Source: Gammaproteobacteria bacterium (GTDB taxonomy: Bacteria; Pseudomonadota; Gammaproteobacteria; Steroidobacterales; JACDCP01). From it: DNA of 7,748 nucleotides. The notes under the pieces are model-generated. The model was not told the DNA's origin and ran no database searches. It saw nothing but the letters and a program-made list of their open reading frames with translations. The stretch is taken from contig JACDCP010000152.1 of NCBI GenBank assembly GCA_013817465.1, positions 1 to 7,748 on the forward strand, read 5' to 3'. A program made the position numbers and the translations under genes. Positions 6,489 through 7,748 of the stretch are shown piece by piece; position 1 is the stretch's first letter; every line of letters begins with the position of its first letter.

Positions 6489-6670
6489 GGTGCCTGAAAG
6501 GTGCCGGGCACCTGTCGTAGGCTCGTGGGGCAAGGCATGCCTGAAAGGTGCCCGGCACCGGGATTCCGACTGACACCGAGTCTACAAGGGGTGCCTGAGA
6601 GGTGCCGGGCACCTGTGGCGGACTCGTCAGGCAAGAGATGCCTGAATGGTGCCCGGCACCGAGTCTGCAA
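6489..6670. repeat. BIME-like tandem array of GC palindromes
   Basis: Two tandem units with a 101-bp period each contain two palindromes. The first is AGGTGCCGGGCACCT (6499-6513 and 6600-6614) and the second GGTGCCCGGCACC (6547-6559 and 6648-6660). The central base alternates G then C, so the two palindromes of a unit are mutual reverse complements at the core, like the alternating REPs of a BIME. Each first palindrome is preceded by the half-site GGTGCC (6489-6494, 6590-6595) and each palindrome by TGCCTGA. Unit 2 lacks 18 bp after its second palindrome. No transposase is encoded here. Origin by a REP-associated transposase is inference. Confidence 0.88.
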
Positions 6671-6683
6671 GCATGTCATCCGG

Positions 6684-6700
6684 GAATGAGCGAAAATCGC
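6684..6700 (+). repeat. Right arm of the 17-bp inverted repeat
   Basis: GAATGAGCGAAAATCGC is the exact inverted partner of 6449-6465. It ends 34 nt before the hemA ATG. Its last bases (6695-6700) also form the 5' arm of a hairpin reaching to 6730, so two alternative structures could compete. Confidence 0.85.
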
Positions 6701-6730
6701 GGTCTGATCCCGAATATCGGACCCGCGATT
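6695..6730 (+). other. Stem-loop in the hemA leader, just before the ATG
   Basis: AATCGCGG-TC (6695-6704) pairs with GA-CCCGCGATT (6720-6730) to give 10 bp with a single bulged C (6722) and a 15-nt loop. The 3' arm ends 4 nt before the hemA start codon and occupies the place where a Shine-Dalgarno would be. No GGAG-like sequence is seen there. If transcribed, the stem could limit hemA translation. No T-tract follows, so it is not a terminator. Confidence 0.5.
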
Positions 6731-6734
6731 CCGC

Positions 6735-7748
6735 ATGGCGCTCCTCATACTGGGCATCAACCATCGCACGGCGCCGGTTGAAATCCGTGAAAAAATCGTC
6801 TTCGATCGCGCCGCTCTGCCGCGCGGCCTCGAGTCGCTTGGCGCCGTGCCGGGCGTCGAGGAAGCCGTCATCGTCTCGACCTGCAATCGCACCGAGGTCT
6901 ATGTCTGCGCGGCGCCGGAGCGGGCCGAAGATGTGGTCGGCTGGCTCGACACGCATCACGGGGCCACCGGCAGTATTCGCGATCGGCTGTATCTGCTGCG
7001 TGATCGGGAGGCGGTCAAGCATTGCTTTTCCGTCGCCTGCGGCCTCGATTCCATGATCGTTGGCGAGGCCCAGATTCTCGGCCAGCTGAAGGAAGCGTTC
7101 CGCGTCGCCGGCGCCGAGCAAGCGGTGGGCCCGGTGCTGCACCGGCTGTTCCAGCAGGCATTCTCCGTCGCCAAGCAGGTGCGTACACACACAAAAATCG
7201 GCGCGAGCGCGGTCTCGGTCGCTTATGCGGCGATCACCCTCGCACGGCAGATTTTCGCAGGCTTCGAGCGGCATACCGCTTTGCTGGTAGGCGCCGGTGA
7301 GACGATCGAGCTGGTCGCCCGCCATCTGCATGGCAACGGCCTGGCGCGCATGATCGTCGCCAACCGAAATCTCGAGCGCGCCCAGGCGCTGGCCGCGCGC
7401 TTTTCCGGTTTCGGCATCCCGCTCGCCGATCTGCCGGCGCATCTCGATGAAGCGGATATTCTGATCTGCTCCACGGCGAGCCCTGAAGTGCTCGTCACTT
7501 ACGACATGGTCAAGACAGCGCTGAAGTCACGCAAGCACCGGCCGATGTTCATCGGCGACATCGCCGTGCCGCGCGACGTCGAGCCGCGCGTGGCCGATCT
7601 CGAAGACGTCTATCTCTACACGATCGACGACTTGCAGAACGTCGTGCAGGAGAATTTGCGCACCCGCCATCGCGCAGCGGACCAGGCTCGCGAGCTCGTT
7701 GCAGCGGAAGCGCTGCCCTTCGATATCACTTCACCCACGCTCGATGCC
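6735..7748 (+). CDS. hemA: Glutamyl-tRNA reductase, 3' end beyond window
   Basis: The first 338 codons are present and open to the window edge; E. coli HemA has 418 residues, so roughly 80-90 are missing. The enzyme reduces Glu-tRNA(Glu) with NADPH to glutamate-1-semialdehyde, the first committed step of C5-pathway tetrapyrrole synthesis. The start MALLILGINHRTAPVEIRE matches the family. Catalytic Cys50 lies in STCNRTE (48-54), at the same number as in E. coli. His96 precedes the signature GLDSMIVGEAQILGQ (from 103). The NADPH-binding loop LVGAGET is at 184-190, and DIAVPRDVEP begins at 275. The segment around 320-335 (LPFDITSPT) looks atypical, but the frame continues sensibly and I see no frameshift. 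The gene is divergent from the TPR lipoprotein. No good Shine-Dalgarno precedes the ATG. Confidence 0.97.
   Translation, partial: MALLILGINHRTAPVEIREKIVFDRAALPRGLESLGAVPGVEEAVIVSTCNRTEVYVCAAPERAEDVVGWLDTHHGATGSIRDRLYLLRDREAVKHCFSVACGLDSMIVGEAQILGQLKEAFRVAGAEQAVGPVLHRLFQQAFSVAKQVRTHTKIGASAVSVAYAAITLARQIFAGFERHTALLVGAGETIELVARHLHGNGLARMIVANRNLERAQALAARFSGFGIPLADLPAHLDEADILICSTASPEVLVTYDMVKTALKSRKHRPMFIGDIAVPRDVEPRVADLEDVYLYTIDDLQNVVQENLRTRHRAADQARELVAAEALPFDITSPTLDA

Noticed and set aside
6420..6533. N-terminal extension of the TPR lipoprotein by 38 residues
   Set aside because: The upstream frame runs through the inverted repeat and palindrome sequence and would bury the lipoprotein signal peptide, which begins cleanly at the ATG at 6419.
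6416..6892. Minus-strand open frame of 158 codons across the palindrome array, antisense to the start of hemA
   Set aside because: Its repeated peptide motif (such as GARHLSG) only reflects the tandem DNA repeats, and its 5' half is antisense to unmistakable hemA. No ribosome site or family motif.
7680..7748. Possible frameshift near the end of the visible hemA
   Set aside because: The peptide there is atypical for HemA, but the other two frames fit no better, and length and the aligned flanking residues agree with the family.

Overview
The window is a stretch of a GC-rich gammaproteobacterial chromosome carrying a conserved housekeeping cluster. From right to left it reads hemA (plus strand, cut by the window end), then on the minus strand a TPR lipoprotein gene, lolB, tRNA-Gln(TTG), prs, rplY/ctc, pth, ychF and elongator tRNA-Met(CAT). 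As I recall it, this is the order around hemA-lolB-prs-pth in Pseudomonas aeruginosa and, in similar form, in xanthomonads. A Pseudomonas/Xanthomonas/Steroidobacter-like gammaproteobacterium is therefore likely. The species cannot be named from this sequence.

Layout. 1-131: tRNA-Met with its own TTGACA-N17-GAGAAT promoter. 276-2654: ychF, pth and rplY, tightly packed (pth and ychF overlap by one base in TGATG). 2655-2839: a strong intrinsic terminator just before rplY, then a 103-bp palindromic repeat element just after prs. 2840-3934: prs preceded by tRNA-Gln, both probably transcribed from one TTGACA-N17-CACAAT promoter, with only 24 nt between the tRNA CCA end and the likely prs start. 3935-4083: an AT-rich spacer and a stem-loop at the place where ispE would be expected; ispE is not there. 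4084-6419: lolB and a 565-residue TPR lipoprotein gene that overlap by four bases (GTGA). 6420-6734: a 315-bp divergent intergenic region holding a BIME-like tandem array of short GC palindromes, flanked by a perfect 17-bp inverted repeat. 6735-7748: hemA.

Functions. HemA makes the tetrapyrrole precursor glutamate-1-semialdehyde from Glu-tRNA. LolB inserts lipoproteins into the outer membrane, and the adjacent TPR protein is itself a predicted lipoprotein. Prs makes PRPP. RplY binds 5S rRNA, Pth recycles peptidyl-tRNA and YchF is a ribosome-associated ATPase, so the left half is translation-centred.

I found no defence system, CRISPR array, phage or intact transposase gene. The leads worth following are the missing ispE, the two unrelated palindromic repeat families in intergenic regions, the 17-bp inverted repeat placed almost symmetrically upstream of two divergent genes, and the terminator 22 nt ahead of rplY.
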